Shown: in pieces, positions 24,602 through 32,892 of the stretch
Position numbering within the stretch: the first letter of the stretch is position 1
How the letters are laid out: every line of letters starts with the position of its first letter
Origin: JABHIB01 sp964497715
Lineage (GTDB): Archaea > Nanobdellota > Nanobdellia > SCGC-AAA011-G17 > PNOQ01
Length of the DNA stretch: 46,729 nucleotides
Direction of reading: 5' to 3'
Assembly: GCA_964497715.1 (NCBI GenBank)
Contig: CAZCDH010000003.1
Span: 1-46,729, forward strand
Position numbers and translations under genes: made by a program
Notes under the pieces: generated by a model
The model's input: the letters and a program-made list of their open reading frames with translations, nothing else
Databases searched by the model: none
What the model was told of the DNA's origin: nothing

Positions 24602-24931
24602 TTAACGATTATTTAATCCATAGATCCTATTAAGCTGCCCAAGTTGTCTATCTATATATTCATTTCTTTCAACACTAAATTGATTTAAATCAAATACTGG
24701 AAACTTCTCAAACGCATTTACATAAACATCAACAACATCATCCAAATAACCGTTACCAATCAAATTTTCAGTTAATTCATCTCTCTCAAACTTCGGAATA
24801 AGATGATAAAGATATTCGGAACCAATCTCCATGCTACCATAAACTTCAAACAAATCATCTTCTAATTTTATACTATCTCCAACCTCATAAAACTTACTAT
24901 CAGTATATTCAAATATTGTATCTAGTCTCAT
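24602..24931 (-). CDS. Hypothetical protein
   Basis: Not recognised. The 109-residue protein starts at ATG 24931, about 28 nt from a TATA-like A/T stretch; a longer frame to 24991 would overlap the upstream gene. It is acidic, with aromatic-rich strands (FYEVGDSIKLEDDLFEVYG) and a C-terminal helix. No cysteine, signal or catalytic motif is seen. It lies just downstream of the phosphoesterase gene in the same direction. Confidence 0.5.
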   Translation of the reverse strand: MRLDTIFEYTDSKFYEVGDSIKLEDDLFEVYGSMEIGSEYLYHLIPKFERDELTENLIGNGYLDDVVDVYVNAFEKFPVFDLNQFSVERNEYIDRQLGQLNRIYGLNNR

Positions 24932-24972
24932 TGTAAAATAAGAAACCAGGAAAAAATTAAAAAGCTTTCTAA

Positions 24973-26433
24973 TTACCTTTTTGCCTTCCACTTACCATTT
25001 ATTATCGGCAACATCTGCACACTACCGTTTTGGTATAAGACAGCATTCGCAGCAATCCAAGCTGAACCACCGCCAGCAGTATAAGGAAGATCTAATTGAC
25101 TAGAGGTTCCTACAACATAAGTATCTCCAAAGATTTCCATACAGTGGCTATGTCCTGTAATACTTTTTCCACCACCCGTAACTGATCTAGCTTTTGCACT
25201 TCCACCTCGAGAACCATGACCACCTTTATCCCCATGACTAGCTAACTGATAACCATGTCTCCTATAATTATCTTTTAATCTTAAAATTTCAACATTTGAA
25301 GGAATCTTACCATGCCTTTTCAATCCCTCTTCAATCAAAAATGAAGAATCATCAATTTCTTTCTCATCAATTTCTTGAGCAACACCATGTGCAAATAAGT
25401 ATGATCCAATTTCAGCATTCCACAAATCACTCTTTCTCCAAGCATCACTATTCACATATCTAGGAAGGAACGCATGATGATTTGATGAGACTACATTAAT
25501 CTCAGTTCTAGGTCCTGCAAACTTAGAAAGATTGCAGAGTTCTTTATAACATCCTTCAAATTCATCCTCTAAAAATAATCTATCTCTATCGTACTCTCTG
25601 ACTTTTTTCAAAAAATTATTTCTTTCGTGATGATTTATACTATGTCCATTAAAAAAATCGTGTAAAAATATTCTCTTAGGTTTGAAAAAATCAATCATTT
25701 CATAATTTGCTTGTCTTGTCTCTTCATCATGATCTCCCCAGTGGATATCTCCAAGCACAAGTGTATCAACACCCAGATCTTTAGGAGCACTATCTCCATT
25801 ATAAACTTGGCCAAGATCAGCAAATTTACCATTCTTTAAAGCTCTAAGATTCCTAACATTGAAAAAAGTATCATCAATAACTTCTACAACCATCCCTCCG
25901 AATATATGATTTCTTTCAGCAGTATCACCCTTATGGTTTTTAGTATTATAATTTGGCAAGGTTACAGAACCTGTAGTAAATAAATATCTAGGTAAATCTG
26001 AATTAAAAACAGGTACAGGTAAGAATCTTTGTTTGGAATGAGGAATAATCAAAGACGAATTATATTTACTAATTAAACTAGCCTTCCCAGTCGTTGGATC
26101 AACATTTTGGGGAGGAACAACAATATCTCTTAGTTGAATATTTTTATTTAGCCACAAATTAGTTCCTTCAAATAACTCTTCACGACCAGCTAATTCTTCA
26201 TGTAGAATATTTTCTAAACTTGATTTTCCGGCAATCGGAGCAATAACTAATTCAGCATCTAATTGATCAGCACAAACTTCCAAACCTCTAAGAAATTTTT
26301 TATGAGGCCTAGCTTTTATTGGTCCTCCTCCATAAGGAATTATATCTCCACCATTATTTTCATAATAAGATGCCTGAGCAGAAGTGATTATATATGTCTC
26401 AACTTTTGGTGATTTCTTTTTTTTCTCAACCAT
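24973..26433 (-). CDS. Phage-type metallophosphoesterase (T5 A1-like)
   Basis: The 486-residue protein has calcineurin-type metal motifs: GDIHWGDHD (228-236), HDFFNGHSINHH (258-269), SSNHH (316-320) and GHSH (428-431). The spaced block SHGDKGGHGSRG (399-410) and the C-terminal pattern VGTSSQLDL, then GGGSAW, then YQNGSVQ and NGKWK recall a family I know mainly from tailed-phage genomes, including the T5 A1 DNA-transfer protein relatives. A nuclease or phosphatase role is likely, but the substrate is unknown. No phage structural genes are near. The N-terminus is lysine-rich without a signal peptide. Family recall is from memory and needs a search. Confidence 0.65.
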   Translation of the reverse strand: MVEKKKKSPKVETYIITSAQASYYENNGGDIIPYGGGPIKARPHKKFLRGLEVCADQLDAELVIAPIAGKSSLENILHEELAGREELFEGTNLWLNKNIQLRDIVVPPQNVDPTTGKASLISKYNSSLIIPHSKQRFLPVPVFNSDLPRYLFTTGSVTLPNYNTKNHKGDTAERNHIFGGMVVEVIDDTFFNVRNLRALKNGKFADLGQVYNGDSAPKDLGVDTLVLGDIHWGDHDEETRQANYEMIDFFKPKRIFLHDFFNGHSINHHERNNFLKKVREYDRDRLFLEDEFEGCYKELCNLSKFAGPRTEINVVSSNHHAFLPRYVNSDAWRKSDLWNAEIGSYLFAHGVAQEIDEKEIDDSSFLIEEGLKRHGKIPSNVEILRLKDNYRRHGYQLASHGDKGGHGSRGGSAKARSVTGGGKSITGHSHCMEIFGDTYVVGTSSQLDLPYTAGGGSAWIAANAVLYQNGSVQMLPIINGKWKAKR

Positions 26434-26451
26434 TTTTAATTACTCCAGATA

Positions 26452-27855
26452 CTATGAAAATAATTTTACTTTGTTAGACTTAACTACAATTGGTCTGCCA
26501 CGTTTAATATATTTAGCTACAGCAGTAGGTATATTTAGGTGACCGATTACATGGACCTTACATTTTGCTTGATAAGAGATTATAACCTCTGCACCTTTTT
26601 CAAGACTTTCAATATTCCACATCATTCTAGCTCCAGAATGGCCCTTCTTAACAACAGACGGACTTATTGTTCCAAAGTTAGTTGGTTCACCAGCAACATT
26701 AACAAGATTGTCCATAACTTTGAGGTTCTTCAAAGTCTTATTAGTCTTATTCTTCAAAACCAACAAAATATTCATTGTAGATATCCCCTCTTGAGAATGT
26801 TTAACAGTAACAACTTTCTTAGTTAAAGAAACATCTCGCTTAAAATAATTATAAAAGAAATATAATAAAATTAATAATACACTAACTAAAATAGCAAAAA
26901 ATCTATAATTTGTTTCTATAAATATCTGCCTTGTATCTCCAGGAGATAAATCAAATTCCCACTGCAAAGTATAATATCCTCCCTCGCTAAATAATTGATC
27001 AGGTTGAGGATCAGTACTTGTGAATAATCTCTCAAAAAATGAAAACCTTTTAGTGTAAAGTTCGTGACTAGTTGAAGTACCATGATTAGTTTTTGTAACT
27101 AAAATTCTGTTTAACAAAAATCCAGATTCTGGAGATCTAGTTTCATCAACATTAGGGTAATATCCAACAAGCATTTCTACAGCTTTTTCCAAAAGCAAAT
27201 CCTCGTCTCTATAAATCTTCAAAATTATATCATAAACTCCTTCTTCAACATCTCCCTCAAAATCAACTGAAAACTCGCTGATTTTTGTTTCATAAGCAGC
27301 TAAACTAAAGTTCATCTCTTCCTGAAAAAAATCACTCTCTAATTTGAAAGTTAAGTCTTCAAGATGTTCATCATAATTATTTTTTAAAATTGCTTTTATT
27401 ACAAGTTGTTTTTGAGGATCAATATCATCTGGCAATTCAAGAGATGTACTAATCACATCATAAAAATCTATAACTCTAATATCGAATATATGCTCAGCAA
27501 ATACACTCTCATCATCCAAAGAATATATCAAAACAGTAACTCCATGTTTTCCTGGACCTAATTTTGAAGAAGGTGAAAATCTCATTTCTACCTCTTCAGT
27601 GTTTTTTGAACCAACACTCAACACAAAAGGATCGGTTTCAAAGTCCCAATCAATATTTAAGATTGAGAATCTGAAAGTATCATCAAAATCCTGATTATTT
27701 AGTATAGAGAGTTTAAACACCGCTGTTTCCCCAGCAAAGACAACCTCTTTCACTTCTTCCTCAGCGACTAAAATTGAATTTTCGGCATAAACTGAACTAC
27801 ACAAGAACATACAGAATACAAATATTCCGACCAATAATTTGTTAGTAATAACCAT
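26452..27855 (-). CDS. Surface protein with signal peptide, extracellular beta domains and one transmembrane segment
   Basis: The 467-residue protein starts at ATG 27855, about 30 nt from a TATATAAA box; an upstream in-frame codon at 27903 is less likely. A signal peptide ends near residue 24 (SSVYAE). Residues about 30-300 look like two or three beta-sandwich domains of the archaeal surface type (FAGETAVFKLSILNNQ; LGPGKHGVTVLIYSL). One membrane helix (about 318-337) is followed by a 130-residue C-terminal region that also looks like an immunoglobulin-like domain (LLVLKNKTNKTLKNLKVMD), although it would face the cytoplasm. Function unknown. Confidence 0.7.
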   Translation of the reverse strand: MVITNKLLVGIFVFCMFLCSSVYAENSILVAEEEVKEVVFAGETAVFKLSILNNQDFDDTFRFSILNIDWDFETDPFVLSVGSKNTEEVEMRFSPSSKLGPGKHGVTVLIYSLDDESVFAEHIFDIRVIDFYDVISTSLELPDDIDPQKQLVIKAILKNNYDEHLEDLTFKLESDFFQEEMNFSLAAYETKISEFSVDFEGDVEEGVYDIILKIYRDEDLLLEKAVEMLVGYYPNVDETRSPESGFLLNRILVTKTNHGTSTSHELYTKRFSFFERLFTSTDPQPDQLFSEGGYYTLQWEFDLSPGDTRQIFIETNYRFFAILVSVLLILLYFFYNYFKRDVSLTKKVVTVKHSQEGISTMNILLVLKNKTNKTLKNLKVMDNLVNVAGEPTNFGTISPSVVKKGHSGARMMWNIESLEKGAEVIISYQAKCKVHVIGHLNIPTAVAKYIKRGRPIVVKSNKVKLFS

Positions 27856-27899
27856 TACATAATTAGGGAATCTTAAAAAATATATAAACCTTTGTATAA

Positions 27900-28469
27900 T
27901 CACATTCTTCTTTTTATGATTTTTGGCATCTCGCCAGTCAAATCAATAATTGTTGAAGGATATCTATGAAGATAACCATCATCAATAACAAAATCAACAT
28001 GCTTTAAAATACCTCTAGGAATCTTATTAGTAGTCCTTATAGGCTGTTTAGAAGATAAGTTAACACTTGTAGTAATGAAAGGAATTTTTGCCCGTTTTAC
28101 AAGATTACTGAAAGGATGATCAGGGATTCTTAATCCAATTAGATCAAAACCCGGATTAATTTTTTTAGCAACAGATCTAGCTTTGATTTTTAACAAAAAA
28201 GTAAAAGGGCCTGGCAATTTTTTTATATAATTCTTATTCTTTACTTCTAAATTAGTTTCTATCCAATTTTTCGTCGGTGCTATAACTGAAAAAGGCTTAT
28301 CTCCACCTCTTTTTTTCAATTTACGAATCTTATCAACACTCTCTTGATTTAATGCATTACATCCAATTCCATAGATAGTATCAGTAGGATATACGAATAT
28401 ATCTCCAGCTTTCATTCTATCAATAACTTCTTTTGAATCTAATTCCTCAAACGAAATAAATTTAACCAT
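27900..28469 (-). CDS. sua5: Threonylcarbamoyl-AMP synthase (Sua5/YrdC family)
   Basis: The enzyme makes threonylcarbamoyl-adenylate from threonine, bicarbonate and ATP for t6A synthesis by KEOPS/Kae1. The 189-residue protein is the YrdC domain only, with no C-terminal Sua5 domain. Motifs: VYPTDTIYGIGCNA (about 26-39), KKRGGDKPFSV (about 52-62), and TSVNLS (about 134-139). It partners functionally with Kae1 at 11958-12914 but is not in the same operon. Confidence 0.95.
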   Translation of the reverse strand: MVKFISFEELDSKEVIDRMKAGDIFVYPTDTIYGIGCNALNQESVDKIRKLKKRGGDKPFSVIAPTKNWIETNLEVKNKNYIKKLPGPFTFLLKIKARSVAKKINPGFDLIGLRIPDHPFSNLVKRAKIPFITTSVNLSSKQPIRTTNKIPRGILKHVDFVIDDGYLHRYPSTIIDLTGEMPKIIKRRM

Positions 28470-28504
28470 AATAAAAAAGAATAAATATAAAGTTATAAAA
28501 TTAT

Positions 28505-29050
28505 CTAAATTCTCTTCAAAGAGTCTTCTAACAATTTAATATTGTATCTTCCAATTCTAGGACCATCTTCTTCAATATCAAAATAACGTTCCATATCAAC
28601 CAACATTATCCCAGTAAGTTCAGATTTAACTCTCCAGTCATCTATGTCACTACTTTCAACATAATCTCTAACTAAACTCTCATACTCTGATCTAGTGAAT
28701 GATTTTGAATCAAATACTGCACCAAGGTAATCTCTCAAACTTCCCTTAAATTCGGACAAAGCATCAATATCATTTTGTGCCTCTTCAGATAATTTAACAT
28801 CAGCTCTACAAACATACCTATCATAAATTCCTCTACTCTCTTTAAGACCAAGCTTATCAATCATACCACTACCTATTCTCGCACTAACATTCATTGTATC
28901 TACATCACTATATGGTGCATCAACAACACCCTCACTCAAAAGAAGCCCATAATTAGTCTCCCAATACTCCGACATCTTCATTTCTTTATCTTGTAATCTT
29001 TCCCTTAAACCGTATTTGACTGCAGTTAGTCTTTCTTCGAGAGTTTCCAT
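28505..29050 (-). CDS. Hypothetical acidic helical protein
   Basis: Not recognised. The 181-residue protein begins at ATG 29050, about 29 nt from a TTTATATA box, which is preferred over an in-frame codon at 29068. It is acidic, largely helical, with one cysteine (YVCRADVKL) and no membrane or signal segment. A TATA box of its own indicates an independent transcription unit. Confidence 0.55.
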   Translation of the reverse strand: METLEERLTAVKYGLRERLQDKEMKMSEYWETNYGLLLSEGVVDAPYSDVDTMNVSARIGSGMIDKLGLKESRGIYDRYVCRADVKLSEEAQNDIDALSEFKGSLRDYLGAVFDSKSFTRSEYESLVRDYVESSDIDDWRVKSELTGIMLVDMERYFDIEEDGPRIGRYNIKLLEDSLKRI

Positions 29051-29087
29051 TTTAAAACTAAGAATCATAAAAAATATATAAACCTTA

Positions 29088-29404
29088 CTAATAACTTTTA
29101 ACTTTCTTAACTAATTTACTTGTAAAATTATAACCTAACCTTGCAGACAAACCATAAAGAGATAATTCTCCAAAGTCACCGATTAAAGAACCACTATAAT
29201 TTATATGACCAATTCCAATAATCCCACCATAACATTTTTTGAAAATTCCACATTTACTTCAGAACTATCTGATACAAATTTTTTATCTTTAACTAAACTA
29301 TCCAAATCTGCAATTTCACCAATAAGTCCAACATAAGATCCCAAAACAAAACTAGAAACCATCCTTCCACTTTCAATATCCATTATAAAATCATTTAATA
29401 CCAT
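29088..29404 (-). CDS. Small gene in two overlapping frames joined by a slippery site (frameshifted or programmed)
   Basis: The ATG 29404 is about 27 nt from a TTTATAAA box. The zero frame stops at 29201. However, the minus-one frame entered at an A-AAA-AAT heptamer (29240-29234) continues open for 48 codons to TAG 29088-29090, giving a joined protein of about 105 residues. The extension is rich in glycine, tyrosine and alternating hydrophobics (GGIIGIGHINYSGSL), and this style continues that of the first part (VLGSYVGLIGEIADL), which suggests one protein. The gene may have a real frameshift mutation, an assembly error in the six-A run, or programmed -1 frameshifting. Confidence 0.5.
29234..29240 (-). 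promoter_or_regulatory. Candidate -1 slippery heptamer A-AAA-AAT
   Basis: In the zero frame the codons read TCA AAA AAT. A slip back by one base leaves both tRNAs on AAA AAA, and the next codon is TGT, exactly entering the long minus-one frame. No strong downstream hairpin is obvious by eye. Confidence 0.35.
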
Positions 29405-29444
29405 AATCAAGTGAATGGCCCGGATTTTATAAATTTAACCAACA

Positions 29445-31508
29445 TCAACAAATGAAACTCTCACCCCCTTTTTTCTCAAATCGAATAACTTCATCAACAA
29501 AACTCTCAATTTTTGGATCGTGACTAACTATAAGAGTCTGTTCAACATTTAAACTTTCAAGAACTAATCTAAGTTTATCAACTTGTTCAGATGAAAATCC
29601 ATCAGTAGGTTCATCCAAAATCAAAATATCCTTAGTATTTATACTAGACATTATTGTATTTATCACTTGATTCAAAGCCAACCTATATGCCAAAGCAGCC
29701 GCAGTTCGTTCACCTCCAGATAAATGTCCGTAATCAATATCATGCCCATTTTGACTGATTATAGGACTAAATTCATAATCTAAACTCAATTCTAAATCTT
29801 CACTTTCAATCAAAGATCCAAACCAAGTTTTAAACAGAGCATCAAAATCAGAATGAACTTTCTTCATCATCGATCTTTCAATAGTCTGAATCAACAGAAC
29901 AAATTCTTTCTCAATATAATCTACAAGTTGAGAATACTTAACCACTCTTTCCTTATACACTAATTTCTTACTAATCTCTGAAGAAATATTCTCAATTCTC
30001 TCAGAAAGCATATTAAACCTAGTCTCAATAGAGCTATACTGAGAACTCAATTCATTTTTCTTCTTCAATAATTCATCAACACTAGTTTTGAGGCCATTAA
30101 AAATTTCAGAATTATCTGGAAAGCTATCCAAAACCTTATTCAAATCAATTTTTTGTGAATTAAAGCTACCAATCTCTTTCTTCATTAGAGATTTTTCATC
30201 AACTAGATTCGCAACTCTCTCTTTTTTCTCTAACAAATTTTCATGTTTAATTTTTAAAACACTATAATCTCCTTGAACAATTCTCAGACTCTCTAACCTC
30301 TCTTTCAACTCAAACATAAGTTTATCATTTTCATCTTCTTTCTTCTTATGACCATTTAGATTCTCATTTAAATCACAAAGTTTTACATTTTCTTTCTCAA
30401 CAATACTACATTTATGAGCCTCAACAACATCCTGTTTACAAGTAGGACAAACATCAATACTACTAATCTCGCCTTTAATCTTTTCAGAAGATTTTATTCC
30501 AAACTCTAGCTCTCCAATACTTCTAAAAATATGTTTATTCTCAGATTCCAAGATTCTAATCTCATTTTCTATCTCAAGAACCTCTTTTTTTAAAGATTCA
30601 GAATTTTCAACACTCTTTCCATCAATTGATTTTTCAAGTAAAACTATCCCTTCATTTAAATTTTTAATATCAATATTATTTTTACTAAAATTTCCAGCAA
30701 GACTCTCAACCTTATTATTCAAAATATCAAGATTCTTCACAATGCTCTCTCGCCTTTTACTTTTTTCCTCAAACTCTTCTAATTCCCTTTTCTTTGACTC
30801 AATTTCAACAGAAACCCTACTAACACTATCTTTCAATTCTCTCAAAGAACCACCGAACTCATTTATCTCAAGTTCTTTAGATTTCTTCTCACTAACTAAA
30901 CTATCCAAATCAGAGCTTCTGATCTCAAACTCTTTCTTTTTCCCTTTTAAATCAGAAACTAATATCCTAGAATTCTCAACAATTAACTTATATTTATCTA
31001 TACCAAAAACTCTTCTTAATATATTTAATCGCTCCTTAGAATCTGCAAGTAAAATAGCCTTCATCTCTTCTTGAGGAGTGTAAACAGTATAATTATATAT
31101 CAAAGATTTAGACTTTGTCAAAAACTCTTTCGGATAATTAAACAGAGTCAGTATCTTTTGTTTAAGCTCAACAGGTGTAAGATCTTCAGAGGAACCATTC
31201 TCACTATAATATCCTGCACCCTGACTAACTCCTGTAGCAGTTTTCTTCAAATTTCTCTTTATTAAAACATTCTTGTCAGAAATATCAAACTCAAGTTCGA
31301 CAGAACCTTCTTCAGCACCTTTTCTTAATAATCCAGAGCCAGATAAATTACCTCTCCTCAAACCAAATAATGCAAAATCAATAGCTAATAATAAAGAAGT
31401 CTTGCCTGAACCAATATTTCCACTTAGCAAGATACTACCTTCTGGAAAATCGACTCTCTGATCAACATAACTCCGTATATTTTTTAACCTGATGCTTTTT
31501 ATTTTCAT
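29445..31508 (-). CDS. rad50: DNA double-strand break repair ATPase Rad50
   Basis: Rad50 forms the ATP-driven clamp of the Mre11-Rad50 nuclease. The 687-residue protein has Walker A GNIGSGKTS (30-38), long coiled-coil arms interrupted by a zinc-hook CPTC near the middle, an ABC signature LSGGERTAAALAYRLAL, and Walker B ILILDEPTDGF. It is shorter than many archaeal Rad50 proteins (commonly about 850-900 residues), because the coiled coils are reduced. Its ATG overlaps the mre11 stop as ATGA. Confidence 0.96.
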   Translation of the reverse strand: MKIKSIRLKNIRSYVDQRVDFPEGSILLSGNIGSGKTSLLLAIDFALFGLRRGNLSGSGLLRKGAEEGSVELEFDISDKNVLIKRNLKKTATGVSQGAGYYSENGSSEDLTPVELKQKILTLFNYPKEFLTKSKSLIYNYTVYTPQEEMKAILLADSKERLNILRRVFGIDKYKLIVENSRILVSDLKGKKKEFEIRSSDLDSLVSEKKSKELEINEFGGSLRELKDSVSRVSVEIESKKRELEEFEEKSKRRESIVKNLDILNNKVESLAGNFSKNNIDIKNLNEGIVLLEKSIDGKSVENSESLKKEVLEIENEIRILESENKHIFRSIGELEFGIKSSEKIKGEISSIDVCPTCKQDVVEAHKCSIVEKENVKLCDLNENLNGHKKKEDENDKLMFELKERLESLRIVQGDYSVLKIKHENLLEKKERVANLVDEKSLMKKEIGSFNSQKIDLNKVLDSFPDNSEIFNGLKTSVDELLKKKNELSSQYSSIETRFNMLSERIENISSEISKKLVYKERVVKYSQLVDYIEKEFVLLIQTIERSMMKKVHSDFDALFKTWFGSLIESEDLELSLDYEFSPIISQNGHDIDYGHLSGGERTAAALAYRLALNQVINTIMSSINTKDILILDEPTDGFSSEQVDKLRLVLESLNVEQTLIVSHDPKIESFVDEVIRFEKKGGESFIC

Positions 31509-32683
31509 TTTTCTAGATTTAATACCTTATAACAATCATTCAAAATTCTACTTTCAAAATCAAAGTTTTTCTCGCCATCCAGCTTTTCAGTATTTAGTGA
31601 ATCAATTAAACCATTGACAAAATTTTCATCTTTTTCATGTCTAGAAACAAGTTCTTCTTCAACATTATCCTCATCTACAACATCTAGTTCTTCAAACTCT
31701 TTTATTTTTAATTCTGAAGAATTTTTCAAAACTATAAATGCAGAACCTAAAGAATCAAATAGAGACTTAAAATCAATATCTGACAGCTTCCCAGACTCTA
31801 AAGTCCCAACAAGTCTTAATAATACGATGCAATCATCAACACTATCTATCCTCTCTAAAATATAATCTTTTGCCTGACTAGAATCCTTACCACTAAGATC
31901 AATAGTATATTTCTTAACTTCTTTTAATTTAATTGGAATATATTCAGAATTAATTCCTCCCTCAACAAACTCATTAATCCAAAACCCTCCATGGCCAAAT
32001 TTTTCTAGCTCCATAAAATTATTCGGAAACAAAGCGCCAGGATAAGCAATTCTACCATAAGACTCCTTAACTTCATTAAAAACATAATGTGGATGACCTC
32101 CTGCATAATAATCAAAACCTTTTGGTAATATTGCAACAGGTTCAGAAGAGATTCTAGAGAGATGATCTGGCTTAAACTCAGTTAAAGTTGTATGGAACAT
32201 AAATATTTTTTTTCCCTGTTCATCCTCTAAATTTTTAGTATTCAATATTTCATAATATCCTTTTTCCAATCCACCTTTCTTACCAAACAAACCAGCAATT
32301 TTTACACCAGTTTTTTTGTCTGTATGGAACTTAAGATTTATCTTTCCCTCATCTTCAGAAAATTTTACAACATTAACAACTAAACCAGCATTTTCAAAAA
32401 CATCAAGCATAGTCTTACCAGAAGGAGAATAATCATGACTTCCAGGTATGATATAACAAGGAATCTCACTATCTTTTAATTTTTTCAAATGTAAAGTGGT
32501 CTCTTTTGTCAAATCAATACTAGGTAAAGCAGTATTAAACAAATCACCAGCAATCAAAACAAAATTTACTTTTCTATCAATACATTCTTGAATAGATTTA
32601 GAAAAAACTACCATATTCAACTCTTTTAATTTAAGATCAGACCAACCACCTATGTGACAATCTGCTAAGTGTGCGAACTTCAT
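31505..32683 (-). CDS. mre11: DNA double-strand break repair nuclease Mre11
   Basis: The calcineurin-type manganese nuclease partners Rad50. In the 392-residue protein the metal motifs are DCHIGG (8-13), AGDLFN (about 46-51), GSHDYS (in place of the usual GNHD), FHTTLTE and GGHPHYVF. It is directly upstream of rad50 with a 4-bp overlap. The usual archaeal partners HerA and NurA are not in this window. A small T/A-rich gap precedes its start. Confidence 0.95.
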   Translation of the reverse strand: MKFAHLADCHIGGWSDLKLKELNMVVFSKSIQECIDRKVNFVLIAGDLFNTALPSIDLTKETTLHLKKLKDSEIPCYIIPGSHDYSPSGKTMLDVFENAGLVVNVVKFSEDEGKINLKFHTDKKTGVKIAGLFGKKGGLEKGYYEILNTKNLEDEQGKKIFMFHTTLTEFKPDHLSRISSEPVAILPKGFDYYAGGHPHYVFNEVKESYGRIAYPGALFPNNFMELEKFGHGGFWINEFVEGGINSEYIPIKLKEVKKYTIDLSGKDSSQAKDYILERIDSVDDCIVLLRLVGTLESGKLSDIDFKSLFDSLGSAFIVLKNSSELKIKEFEELDVVDEDNVEEELVSRHEKDENFVNGLIDSLNTEKLDGEKNFDFESRILNDCYKVLNLEK

Positions 32684-32739
32684 AAAGAAAGAGAAACTAA
32701 TCTATCTTATTAATCTTATTTAACTATAATATATATTAT

Positions 32740-32892
32740 TCACTTCTTAATTCTTGGCAATCCTTTGTAAGCAAACAAAGCAACAACAATCAGAACTCCC
32801 CAGAAAACCAAAGCATCCAGATAACCTAAAACCATCAGGACCAAATTAAGAATCAAAATCAAAAGAGATAGAATAGCTAACAACTTCTTCAT
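32740..32892 (-). CDS. Small membrane protein, translationally coupled to RNase J
   Basis: This 50-residue frame starts at ATG 32892, overlapping the RNase J stop as ATGA, and ends at TGA 32740-32742. It starts MKKLLAILSLLILILN and contains two hydrophobic segments separated by a LGYLDALVFWG turn, then a basic end (KGLPRIKK). The overlap and clean two-helix pattern support a real small protein. No known family. It could tether or regulate RNase J, but this is speculation. Confidence 0.6.
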   Translation of the reverse strand: MKKLLAILSLLILILNLVLMVLGYLDALVFWGVLIVVALFAYKGLPRIKK

